A DNA stretch of 64,000 bases from the NCBI RefSeq assembly GCF_037102585.1, contig NW_027043819.1, forward strand, positions 2,289,793 to 2,353,792. The letters run 5' to 3'. Shown in pieces: positions 11,831-21,354 of the stretch; position 1 is the stretch's first letter, and the number at the start of each line of letters is the position of its first letter. Source of the DNA: Saccharomycopsis crataegensis. Lineage: Eukaryota; Ascomycota; Saccharomycetes; Ascoideales; Saccharomycopsidaceae. The translations under genes and the position numbers were made by a program. The notes below the pieces were generated by a model. That model was given only the letters and a program-made list of their open reading frames with translations. It did not search any database and was not told where the DNA came from.

Positions 11831-13396
11831 ATGTCTAAGTCATTGATTAAACTAACAAGTGCGATTTTTAGATCTTTTGCCAACCAGTCTCCAATATTTG
11901 AAACTCCTATCAATTTGAGTGTTCGGGAAGGTGAAAAATGGGCGGTTGTTGGAAAAGGAATCTCCAAGACTTTACTATTGGGAGTCTTGAATAACCAATA
12001 TATATCAATTCCACCAATACTGCGTACTTATCCTGCACTTACCGATAACAGTGTATTGCCATCTCAAGCGATCAAGTTTTTAAATTTCAACCAGCGAAGT
12101 TTACCAAAGGTTCATTTATCTGCACGATATGAATTTTTCAAGGAAGATTTAGATCAAACTGTCACAAACTTTGTAGAAAGCCAGCTTGTGAACGTTGGCA
12201 ATATTAAAAAAGATGAGAATTTTATAAATTATGTGTTAAAAACTTTCAAATTGGATAAACTCAGTGATAATTGGCTAATGGGATTAAGTAATGGTCAGTT
12301 GCGCCGAGCAAGGTTTGCCCAAGCGTTGGTTAAGAGACCTCAAGTATTAATTGTTGATGACCCATTTCTAGGACTTGACCCAGAAGCCGCTACTATGATT
12401 TCTAATATTTTACGAGAAATGAGTAACACCGGTAATAAGGGTAGATGGCCAGAAACTATTGTTGTTGGATTGAGACCTCAAGACGAATTGCCTTGCTGGA
12501 TTACACATGTTGTGGTACTTGAAGGCAACAAGGTTGTGGCTGTGGGTCCTAAGGAACAACGGCTTTTAGAAAAAATATCTCAAATTGAAACTAGGGAGAA
12601 GCAATTTGGATCACAAGAGGGAGCTCAAGTAGCACAAAAAGTAATAGAAATAGTTTGGCCTAAAATAACACCTACGAAAGAAAAATCTCACATTAAATTT
12701 GACAGAGTCGCAATTGCTTATCGTGGAAAACAAATCTTTAGGGATTTAAGCTTCAACATCAACCACGGAGAAAAATGGCATGTTAGAGGTAAAAATGGCA
12801 CAGGAAAGACTACTTTATTATCTTTAATACTTGCAGACCATCCACAATCTTGGGCAGCTAGCATCTCAATGGATGGAATCCCAAGAAAGGTTGGCTCCAC
12901 TAGTTATTTTGAAATCAATAGCAAAATAGGACTTACCTCACCAGAACTTCATGCAATTTTTCCCAACTTGAGTGTTTGGGACAGCATTGCTACAGGACTT
13001 AACATTGAGGTGAGTGGATTCACTGTACCAAAAGGGCTCAAAAAAGGAGCCTCACAAAAATCAAAAATGGAAATAAATAAAATTAATCAATTGCTTGAGC
13101 AGTTTCCGAAACTTGAAAAGCAAAAAGAGGCGAGGTTTGGTGATCTAGGGATATCGGATCAAAAGCTTGTTCTATTTTTAAGAGCTATCATTAAGCTGCC
13201 ACAATTATTAGTGTTAGATGAAGCATTTAGTTGCATGGATGAAGATATGATTGTGATTTGCAAACACATTGTTGGTGAGAATTGGCCAGAAACCATATTA
13301 TGTGTCGGCCATTTGATTGATGAAGTACCAAAATGTGAGAAATTTGTGGAATTAATTGGCCCAGGAAAATTTAATGTTGGAAAAGTTGAAGACTGA
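11831..13396 (+). CDS. Soluble twin ABC-domain ATPase (YDR061W/ModF-like)
   Basis: 521 residues, two ABC domains and no membrane segments. NBD1 has a degenerate Walker A (GKGISKT, 41-47), an intact signature LSNGQ (152-156) and Walker B VLIVDD (172-177) with Asp replacing the catalytic Glu. NBD2 has an intact Walker A GKNGTGKT (320-327), a degenerate signature GISDQ (440-444) and Walker B LLVLDE (459-464), followed by H494. The defects are complementary, so one composite ATP site can form. The build matches S. cerevisiae YDR061W, which is related to bacterial ModF/PhrA; its cellular role is not established. The N-terminus has basic and hydrophobic residues and could be a weak mitochondrial signal. 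CTG 13196-13198 (residue 456) precedes the conserved Pro, where Ser is common. Confidence 0.85.
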   Translation: MSKSLIKLTSAIFRSFANQSPIFETPINLSVREGEKWAVVGKGISKTLLLGVLNNQYISIPPILRTYPALTDNSVLPSQAIKFLNFNQRSLPKVHLSARYEFFKEDLDQTVTNFVESQLVNVGNIKKDENFINYVLKTFKLDKLSDNWLMGLSNGQLRRARFAQALVKRPQVLIVDDPFLGLDPEAATMISNILREMSNTGNKGRWPETIVVGLRPQDELPCWITHVVVLEGNKVVAVGPKEQRLLEKISQIETREKQFGSQEGAQVAQKVIEIVWPKITPTKEKSHIKFDRVAIAYRGKQIFRDLSFNINHGEKWHVRGKNGTGKTTLLSLILADHPQSWAASISMDGIPRKVGSTSYFEINSKIGLTSPELHAIFPNLSVWDSIATGLNIEVSGFTVPKGLKKGASQKSKMEINKINQLLEQFPKLEKQKEARFGDLGISDQKLVLFLRAIIKLPQLLVLDEAFSCMDEDMIVICKHIVGENWPETILCVGHLIDEVPKCEKFVELIGPGKFNVGKVED

Positions 13397-13727
13397 TGCA
13401 CGTACTACATTGTTTTTTTGTAAGCGAATTACAATCATATCAAATGATTTTTAATAATATACGATGATATATGTTAACATCTTGAATATTTTCTCCAATT
13501 ATTAATAGGCTTGCCAGTCGGTGGATCTTAACCTGCATGTTCGTAAAAAAAAAGAAAAAAAAAAAATTAAAAAAAAAAAAAAAGGTTGAAAACTTCGAAG
13601 CCTATCATCTATCTTGCATCAGAAGATATATAGCTGTGTATATTTGAATTGCCAGGTTTACTACACTAAGATAAATCGTTTAGATTTACTAGCAAGTACA
13701 CAAGCGAAGAAGTATCTTAAATAAATC
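13397..13727. other. Short intergenic region, TIM12 promoter
   Basis: Contains interrupted A-runs near 13545-13582 and the TIM12 5' flank. Nothing else is seen. Confidence 0.5.
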
Positions 13728-14199
13728 ATGTCTTTTTGGCTTAATAATAGTTTGGTTAACAGTGAAGAAATCAATGAACAGAGGCTCATGATTGCAGATT
13801 TTCAATTTACAGCTGGTTCAAAAGCTTATGAGAAGTATGTATCAGTCAAGCAGTTAGTCATTAGCTTCATTTTTTAAAGGACGCACCGTTCATTTACTGA
13901 CAATTTTTCTTTCTCCTAGTGCCTTCAAAAGTTGCCTAAAACAATGCATACCTCATCATTACACCGAAGGTGAATTGAATAAAGGGGAAACAGTTTGTGC
14001 TGATAGATGTGTGGTTAAATTCATGAAGGCTAACCTTCTTATAGGTCAAGTAAGTTTAATTTACAGAAAAAGCGAGCTTGAAATTGAAAAATATGTTTAC
14101 TAACGGAAACTCATATAGTATATTCAACAGACAAAATTTGCCAACCCACAAAACATGGGAGCGTATCAGAACCTTCCATTAAACAATAACAATAAATAA
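13728..14199 (+). CDS. TIM12: Small Tim chaperone of the TIM22 translocase (two introns)
   Basis: Three exons, 13728-13834, 13920-14049 and 14119-14199, give 105 residues. Introns: donor GTATGT with acceptor TAG and branch TACTGAC; donor GTAAGT with branch TACTAAC and acceptor TAG. The twin CX3C motif (CLKQC...CADRC) defines a small Tim. The start MSFWLN matches the MSFFLN of Tim12, and CIPHHYTEGELNKGE, then LLIGQYIQ, align better with Tim12 than with Tim9 or Tim10. Tim12 docks carrier-laden Tim9-Tim10 on the TIM22 complex at the inner membrane, the import route used by carriers such as MIR1 in this window. Tim10 is the main alternative. Confidence 0.85.
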
Positions 14200-15268
14200 A
14201 ATGTCCTCCCCGCCCCCATTATTTTTTCTTTCCCCCCCATCATTTTCAGGTAACTGATTTTTCTTGTATTATAGAACATATATTTTTTCTCAATAGATAT
14301 GGTTTTTGTTTATTTATAATAATCAGCAGCTTTTTTGTAAATTCTAAATCAATATATTTAGAATTATTTAAATATATTGATTTAGAATTATTGTCATTAT
14401 TACCACATATACTTACTTGCAACATTTAGAATACTCTCTTCTGGTCAACACCTACGATATAGGTAAATAAGATCAAGTTATTGGGTATTACGAATTCTGA
14501 AAAACAAAGTCAGGTGACATGTTAATACAGGGCACATACTATATCAACTAGTAGTAATAACAGCACCCCCTGACGTGTATTTTCTTATTCCTTGTTAGGC
14601 AGAAAAGGGTGTGATACACATCCGGGCAACCGCAGATCACCACCCGGTTGCCACCCTGCCCGTCTACTATACTATGCTCCTCCATTCTCACTGCCAAATT
14701 CCCTTTTTTTTTTTCCTATCAGCCTTATTATTGTGTGTTGCTTCCATACTACTAAGAAATTTCCCCCATACAAAAAAAATTGTACGTATTATTACTGACA
14801 ATCACGGCTTGCGGTATTAACCAAACACACATACACACACACCCAGTGAAAACTTCCTAATAGAATGACAATACCCATTGATTGCCTGGTTGGCAAGAGT
14901 TGAGGCCCTTTTTTTTTTAATTTTTTGTTTATTTATTTTGTTGGTTAATTCCTAGTTGTGACTTTTCTACCTAGAATTAACGAACGCATGTTACCGAATT
15001 GCAGCTTCTCCGCTGTATGTCCTCCTATTGACAGCGCTGTGCAACACACGCCAATATCTACGCACCCATGATGAGGAGGGTATATTCCAGACAGTTTTTG
15101 TGATTTAAGGGCTATCGAAATCCGCCGTCACTGGCCAGCCTAGCCTCAACTACCAACAACTAACCAAAAACCCCGTCTTGGTGGCATTGTGCGGTGTGGG
15201 TTTTTTGTGCGACGTGGTTGTGCAGCCCTTGTTAGAACGTCGCGCCTGGTTTTTTTTTTCTCGCTGCG
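14200..15268. other. Gene-free stretch, long hairpin and NHP6 promoter
   Basis: Contains the inverted repeat at 14340-14389. GC content rises towards NHP6. Open frames near 14592-14820 have no motif and are rejected. Confidence 0.5.
14340..14389. repeat. Long near-perfect hairpin 3' of TIM12
   Basis: 14340-14362 pairs with 14367-14389: at least 20 contiguous Watson-Crick pairs, then one G-T and one A-T pair, leaving a 4-base loop. It starts 140 bp after the TIM12 stop. It is AT-rich. It could act in 3'-end formation, or be a remnant of a small inverted-repeat element. Confidence 0.85.
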
Positions 15269-15274
15269 TATAAA
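15269..15274 (+). promoter_or_regulatory. TATA box of NHP6
   Basis: TATAAA lies 90 bp upstream of the NHP6 start, downstream of a T-tract, the usual yeast layout for a strongly expressed gene. Confidence 0.55.
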
Positions 15275-15363
15275 GGTTTGGTTTCACGCACAGGTTTTTT
15301 CTCCCTGCCAATTTTTTACTAACATTATATAGTTTTTTTATTTATTAACCAAAAGTATTAATC

Positions 15364-15822
15364 ATGGCTGAACCAAAGACTAGAAGAGCTAAGGGTACCA
15401 AGAGAAAGAAGGGTATGTTATTATTTATTACTGCGATACTATTGGAATAATTTTACAGTTTTATTTTTTTCCTTTTTTTTTGTTTTCTTTTTTTTTTTTG
15501 TTTACATTTTACGCGTCGCTGACATTTCCCTGACGCGTTTCATCTGAAAAGTCTTACTAACCAGACACTAGATCCAAATGCTCCAAAGAGATCCCTTTCT
15601 GCTTATATGTTCTTCGCTAATGAAAACAGAGACATTGTCCGTGCTGAAAATCCAGATGCCACCTTTGGGCAACTCGGAAAATTGTTGGGTGACAAATGGA
15701 AGGCTCTTACTCCTGAAGAAAAAGGTCCATATGAACAAAAAGCTGCTGCTGATAAGAAGAGATATGAACAAGCCAAGGCTGCTTATCAAGAAAAATTGGC
15801 CAACGAACCTGCTGAAGAGTAA
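15364..15822 (+). CDS. NHP6: HMG-box chromatin protein NHP6 (one intron)
   Basis: Exons 15364-15412 and 15572-15822 encode 99 residues, the length of S. cerevisiae Nhp6B. The intron has donor GTATGT, branch TACTAAC and acceptor TAG; the nearer CAG would break the frame. The short basic N-terminus ([12 protein letters not shown]) is followed by one HMG box: [20 protein letters not shown], then [14 protein letters not shown] and [13 protein letters not shown]. Nhp6 bends DNA without sequence preference and works with FACT and at Pol II and Pol III promoters. The C-terminus ends in a short acidic EPAEE. Confidence 0.96.
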
Positions 15823-15864
15823 ATATATTTGACGCGTTCTGTACCTCTGAGTCTCTAGCTTTTT

Positions 15865-15895
<31 letters not shown>

Positions 15896-17314
15896 TTATA
15901 TAATGTATTGTTAGGGGCGGTGATATTCTTTTTTTTTAATTTTTTTGTTTCCATGGTGTGTTATTCTATTGTTATTTTGTACTATCTCCCTATTTTTTTT
16001 CTTTGTGACAATTTGATTAAATTGGAATGTCTTTTTATTTCATCAATGGATTATGTGTCGTAGTATCTGTGATTCTTGCCACGAAAACTTTGTTATCCAA
16101 TGAATTGAATTAAATTTTATTGTTAGATGCCAGCTACGAGCATTGTAATATTTTATCTGACGATTTTTTTCTGAACTTAATGAGAAACAGAAATTCGAAT
16201 TTATGAGAATTCCGCCAAGTACAAGGAATTCAGGCTTTCAGGAAAACAGAGTGCATTCTTCAGCCATACATAAAATTCCTATATGAATTTTATGGTAAAA
16301 AACAACAACAAACTTGAAAGCCTTGAACAGAAAAAAAGGATTATCAGAAATCATTTGCCAGAAGTTCCGACAGAATATGGAAGATAATACTACTTTTAAT
16401 ATAGCTATGTCTTTGACTTTTCCATTTTTGCGGTGCTTTGCTTTGCAATTAAGTTTGGTAATTGAGAAAAGCTCAGCACTGTTGATTCCTCCCTGGTTGC
16501 GAATGCTTAAGTACATGTCTTGAATCTCTCTAAAGTGTAAATCAAGAGTCTACATTTGGCTGAAATAAACACTTTTAGTGAGTTAAAGGTGACTCGAGGG
16601 GTGCCCTTCAGAGTTGGCTCCGTCGATTTTTCGGTTTCCATCATTTTCTCGTCTCTCATATAAATCCTGATAATGATTTCCATACGTTGTCAGGCACCAG
16701 AGTAATTGATTTTCAATGTGTTGATACATCGAAGATCATTTCCCGAAAATCTTATGCCGCCATCAGTATAACCAAATGCCCCTGACTGCTATGTAATAAA
16801 TCCGGACAAAATGTAGCACCATAGCCTTGAAAAAATCTTTCAAGATTCTCCCAGTGGTCGTGTGATTGGGAGGGGGGAAGAAAGCGTACTTTGTAAAGTA
16901 AAGGCCATATAAATCTATGTTTTGTAAAGGCCACATAAATCGATGGTTTCTGAGGTAATAATATTATCGTATGCGACCCGTGCTTCTGGTTTCTCTTGAC
17001 AGGAAAGTTACCCTCGGGTGTTTTTCTAACAGGGTACTGCCAGCATCACCCCCATTGATCCGCTATCCACGTGCCTTCAAAGCATTTTTTAAAGAGATTT
17101 GGGGGCCTTAACACCCTGTGAGACCCCCAGGCATTTTCTTGGCCTTGACACTTTATAGCAAATATATGCGATAAATTTTGTGGCGGAATATATCGTCTCC
17201 CTTACAAACCAGTTGAATACCTATCAATATACTGGATCCTTGTATAGGATTATTGTTTATTGAAGTACCATAACCTTCATTATTATTTTGACTGGAAACA
17301 TCGAAAAATATAGC
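15823..17314. other. 1.5-kb gene-free stretch
   Basis: Contains the CT microsatellite near 15870 and a CACGTG near 17067. No gene is recognised; short open frames lack motifs. Confidence 0.45.
15870..15895 (+). repeat. (CT)n microsatellite
   Basis: About 13 uninterrupted CT dinucleotides just after the NHP6 stop, within its likely 3' UTR. Confidence 0.9.
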
Positions 17315-20300
17315 ATGTCTTCCCTTTTCCAGAAAAGGGTATCATTCAATAACCTCTATAATGATGTTATTGACCCTGAACATCCTCGCCACTCCCCAAA
17401 ATTCATATCAAATAACCAGGATTCATCACAGGATAAAAAGGACCTCAATTTTGGTTACTCTGTTTCTAGTTCCTCAAATTTAACCCCAAACGACCTCTCA
17501 AAAGTTTTCAAATTCAACGAATTCAATTTTATCAACCAAAATGATCGCTTTTACAATGACTTACAGAGTCAAAAAAACTTCAACGAGCAGGCCCTCCGAA
17601 AACAAAAGTTAAAGAATGAAAAGCTTCCTTTTATATCAAAGGATAAATCTATTCTTAAAGTCAGTGGTAGTGACTCATATACACAGCTGGTTACTGATAA
17701 CAGGGATAGTCTCTACTTGAGAAGCAGCAATCAAAAATTTAATACCAATTCCCATGCACATGACAGTCCAACATCTTTCTCTAATGTTTCTAACCGTTTT
17801 AAAGCAGAAGACCAGGACCAAATAACTTTGAGAAATACTCAACTCAATATCAATCTTGACCCGAATATTCTACATGATGCTCTTGCCAGCATAGAAAACG
17901 AAACAGCTCCCTCGAGTAAACCTCAACAACTGAAAAGAAAGAGACTTACGGAAATGACAGATGAAGAAATCTTATTACTCGACAATCAGTTCAAACTGAG
18001 CTCTTTGGCTAACCTGGATTTCAAGAATGCGGTACTCAACGATCTTGAAAACTCAATTGAGCTCTCCAAATTTAAGGCTCTTGCGAATAGTTTACACAGT
18101 GCATCTCACGCTAATGAAAAATCTGTCACAACAAAATATTCAAAGGAGGGTGTTAATATAACTAACATTTTTGATAAAAGCTACCCTTCCAAACCAGTAG
18201 TTACCTACAAATCCTTTGTTTTGCATTCCCAGCATACGATTTTTGATGCTGTGCGTGATGAAAACGCAAACTTCACTTATTGCCCCAAAGATATTATTCT
18301 CAAAAAATTGAATAAGGAAAACAAGATCAGCTCTTTGGGCTCATGCAAATTATTAGACACCACAGAAGATATTTCTAATTTAGATGAAACACTAGGTTCA
18401 AACAAAACTGTGATGGTATACATTTCTGGTAGGAAGCATACATGGAGCTCCCTTGAATATTTATTTAATGCCGGAACTCCAGCTACCAGTAACAATAACT
18501 TGCTAAAAGATGGAGATGATTTAGTACTATTCACCGTTATTCCTAGCGACTTTGAACTGATTGAAGATATTATTAATACAGATAACGAAACAATTGCCAA
18601 ATCTTCTGAAAAAAAGGATAGCGGCAACTCATTGACTCGTTACAAAAGCACCAGTATGTTGGACGATTTGAATAGCTACAATTTGCGGAAATTGAAAAGT
18701 AATACTGGCTCTAAAAGACTTTTGCCACCTCCGCCGAAGACTTCTAGGTCTTATTCTTCTGTTGAATTCGAGCTTAAGAGGATCACAAGCAATTCATCCT
18801 CTCCGCAAGTGGAACTGCCTGTCTTTTCATCAAAAATGAAGAAAGCGCCTACAAATCAAAGAAAGAAGTTAATCTGTGATAAGGTTTCTCTCATTGCCAG
18901 AAAATTGATGAAGACCATTGAGAATCTAGCTGAACGCAACAATGTTATCATTCGTATTACTGTGGAAGTTTGTTCTGATAAGCCGCTCGATGAAGACTTA
19001 GACACCTTTTATCGTGATGCAGCGACTGAAAGATCAGATAAGGCTATGAAAAGCGAAGAAACAACACCTAGTGCTGATTTTTATGACCCTGTATTATCTA
19101 GACCACTCTCCCATTTTAAAAAACACAGGGATACTGCCAAGATTGATATGAAATTCGTATTAACTAATATTATTGAAGTATATTCTCCTGATATGTTCGT
19201 TATTGGTTCAAAACCTGATCGTTATTCGGATTTGGCGACTAACAGATACCAAAACTCCTCTAATTGTGAAACATTGAATTCCTTGAGTGAGAACTTTGCT
19301 TCCAGCTATAGCGGCCCATCTAGCCGGGGTAGCAGCAGAAGACAAAGTGTCGTCGATGAACCATCCTCTTCTAGACCTTTATTTAGTGCTTCTCCATCAT
19401 CTACAAGCGTCAGCTCTGTCAATGTAATGATTGGCGCAGATATGGCGCTTAGAAAAACCCTTACAAATAGTAAGTTATCAAGGGTGAATACTAATAGCTC
19501 AGTTGAAAATCTTTGGAGATCTGGTACTAATAATAGCCACACACTACCGCATTCTCATGGGGTTAAACTAAGCGAATTTCTTGTACAAAGGACAAATATT
19601 CCTGTGTTGATTGTTCCAACTGATAGTCTTAAGTATTTTGATGAAAGTCAAAAGAGAACATTGGGATCTCAACATGAGGAAAACTGGATGACAGATTGGA
19701 CTCAAAGGTTTATTGATTTTGATGGACATGACGATTCGGAAAGTACTGAGTTTGATTATAGTGATGATAATGATAATCTCTCTCTCCATAACTCTAAAAG
19801 CACACAAACCGAAATCTCTACTGCCCATGGTGACGTTGATAAACTTGGTTTGATGTTGGAATCAATTTCTCAATCAATTAGCAACACCGTCACTGGTAAA
19901 TGTCAGTTGAACCTGGCAACTGGAAATAACTTTCGGTGCCTGGAAACGTTTTTTAAGGATATGCTTACTGCTGCTTCTGATAAATCCTTTAATGAATCTT
20001 TGAATTTTCTCCAGAATTCCAAGCATTCAAATGACAAACAATTACCGCTCACTACTCGTACTCGCCGGATTTTGAAAAGAAAAAAATATGTCGATGGTTC
20101 AAAAGTCAATACTCATGACAAGGCTGGAAGTGGATATGGTGGCGAATATGTAGGCTGGAGAAAACAAGAAAAATCTAAAATTGGTAATGATCAAAAGGTT
20201 CTAGAAACTGAAAGCGACAGTGAAACCGATGGCGAAAGTAGCGAGGATGATGATCTCGATAAACCATATTATCCTAAATATTTAATGAAATCTCAGATGC

Positions 20301-20602
20301 AAGAACCTCCAAGAATTCATTTTGTCAATATTGGTGAGTCACCCAGAATCCAGGTTTCAAAGCTGGTGACTAATGGCAGTTCTACACAGGGTTCATTTCT
20401 TGCAAAGGCTAACACCAACTCAAGCAGTTTGACTTACCAAGATATTCTCAGGACAACAAAGAACCAGGTCGGTACAGTACCAAAGGAGAATTCACTAAAA
20501 GTAACCCATGCTTCTAAATCTTACAAGGGAAAGTTCAAATCTAGCTCCAGAGATAGAAGTCTGAAGAAACCAGGATTCTTCAAGAAGTTATTTAAAAAAT
20601 AA
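17315..20602 (+). CDS. Large protein with split USP-like fold and N-terminal PP1-docking motif
   Basis: 1095 residues from the ATG at 17315. QKRVSF (6-11) is a textbook RVxF docking site for PP1/Glc7. Residues about 366-420 (VMVYISGRKHTWSSLEYLF, then DDLVLFTVIP) look like the first half of a universal-stress-protein fold. The second half follows far downstream: KVSLIARKLMKTIENLAERN, then SPDMFVIGSKPDR (about 625) and LSEFLVQRTNIPVLIVPT (about 750-765). Long Ser/Asn-rich disorder separates the parts. The C-terminus is very basic (KKPGFFKKLFKK) and could bind membrane or nucleic acid. The build recalls the S. cerevisiae Gip3/Her1 pair, of which Gip3 is a Glc7 partner, but I cannot prove orthology. 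Confidence 0.6.
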   Translation: MSSLFQKRVSFNNLYNDVIDPEHPRHSPKFISNNQDSSQDKKDLNFGYSVSSSSNLTPNDLSKVFKFNEFNFINQNDRFYNDLQSQKNFNEQALRKQKLKNEKLPFISKDKSILKVSGSDSYTQLVTDNRDSLYLRSSNQKFNTNSHAHDSPTSFSNVSNRFKAEDQDQITLRNTQLNINLDPNILHDALASIENETAPSSKPQQLKRKRLTEMTDEEILLLDNQFKLSSLANLDFKNAVLNDLENSIELSKFKALANSLHSASHANEKSVTTKYSKEGVNITNIFDKSYPSKPVVTYKSFVLHSQHTIFDAVRDENANFTYCPKDIILKKLNKENKISSLGSCKLLDTTEDISNLDETLGSNKTVMVYISGRKHTWSSLEYLFNAGTPATSNNNLLKDGDDLVLFTVIPSDFELIEDIINTDNETIAKSSEKKDSGNSLTRYKSTSMLDDLNSYNLRKLKSNTGSKRLLPPPPKTSRSYSSVEFELKRITSNSSSPQVELPVFSSKMKKAPTNQRKKLICDKVSLIARKLMKTIENLAERNNVIIRITVEVCSDKPLDEDLDTFYRDAATERSDKAMKSEETTPSADFYDPVLSRPLSHFKKHRDTAKIDMKFVLTNIIEVYSPDMFVIGSKPDRYSDLATNRYQNSSNCETLNSLSENFASSYSGPSSRGSSRRQSVVDEPSSSRPLFSASPSSTSVSSVNVMIGADMALRKTLTNSKLSRVNTNSSVENLWRSGTNNSHTLPHSHGVKLSEFLVQRTNIPVLIVPTDSLKYFDESQKRTLGSQHEENWMTDWTQRFIDFDGHDDSESTEFDYSDDNDNLSLHNSKSTQTEISTAHGDVDKLGLMLESISQSISNTVTGKCQLNLATGNNFRCLETFFKDMLTAASDKSFNESLNFLQNSKHSNDKQLPLTTRTRRILKRKKYVDGSKVNTHDKAGSGYGGEYVGWRKQEKSKIGNDQKVLETESDSETDGESSEDDDLDKPYYPKYLMKSQMQEPPRIHFVNIGESPRIQVSKLVTNGSSTQGSFLAKANTNSSSLTYQDILRTTKNQVGTVPKENSLKVTHASKSYKGKFKSSSRDRSLKKPGFFKKLFKK

Positions 20603-21354
20603 GCTTTAAGAGTTTAATTTTTTTTTTTTTAAAAACAAACAGTCAATATTCATTTCTGTGGTGCTCCTATTTATAACCCCTATTATATTATATTGTTCTA
20701 TACTATATTATACTATATTTTTTTTTCGAACAATTTTTTCTTTAAGAGTAAGTAAAGGGTATTTTTTTTTTTGAGGGTGGGGTTTACAGTGATGTCCCAG
20801 ACATGACAGCCCTGTCAGCAACATCCAAGTACGCCAAATTTCTGGGCGTAACATTTACGGTAGAAGGATGAATTTGACATTTCCATGTTCCAGTAATCCT
20901 AATACATATGGTATCAAGGAGAAATAAATTGACATACAGCAAATGGTTAGTCATAAAATACAATAAACAGCAGGTATTCAACCCAAAGCAACCCTCACAA
21001 ACTGCAAATCAATCTGTCGGCGATCTTTCGATCGTCCGACCGAACGACGGCCAGCATGGTCGTATCAATGTAGGCCGAATAGTCTAACGAGGAATGCAAA
21101 TCAGAGCTATTATAGTCTCGAAGAATTATCAACTGAATAAATGCAATAAGGAAAACAAAAAGAATACATTTTGGTTTATAAATAGAAATCTGATGGCAGC
21201 GCAGAATGACTGTCATCGGCCGGGTAGTATCAAATAGTATCCCAAAAATTTTAATGCCATATTTCCGTCTTCAAAGTGATTGATCTATTTAAAGCTACAT
21301 TAAAGCAGTCGACTCAAAAAGCAGACAACGAAACGAATATTGGAAACTAGTCTA
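20603..21354. other. Intergenic, promoter of a zinc-cluster regulator
   Basis: T-runs and TATA-type repeats follow the stop; the second half is more GC-balanced. No RNA gene is recognised. Confidence 0.45.

Noticed and set aside
14592-14820. Two overlapping frames of about 68 codons upstream of NHP6
   Set aside because: Low-quality composition, homopolymers, no conserved features.
15561-15564. CAG as the acceptor of the NHP6 intron
   Set aside because: It gives the wrong frame; the TAG at 15569-15571 restores the HMG-box start DPNAPKR.
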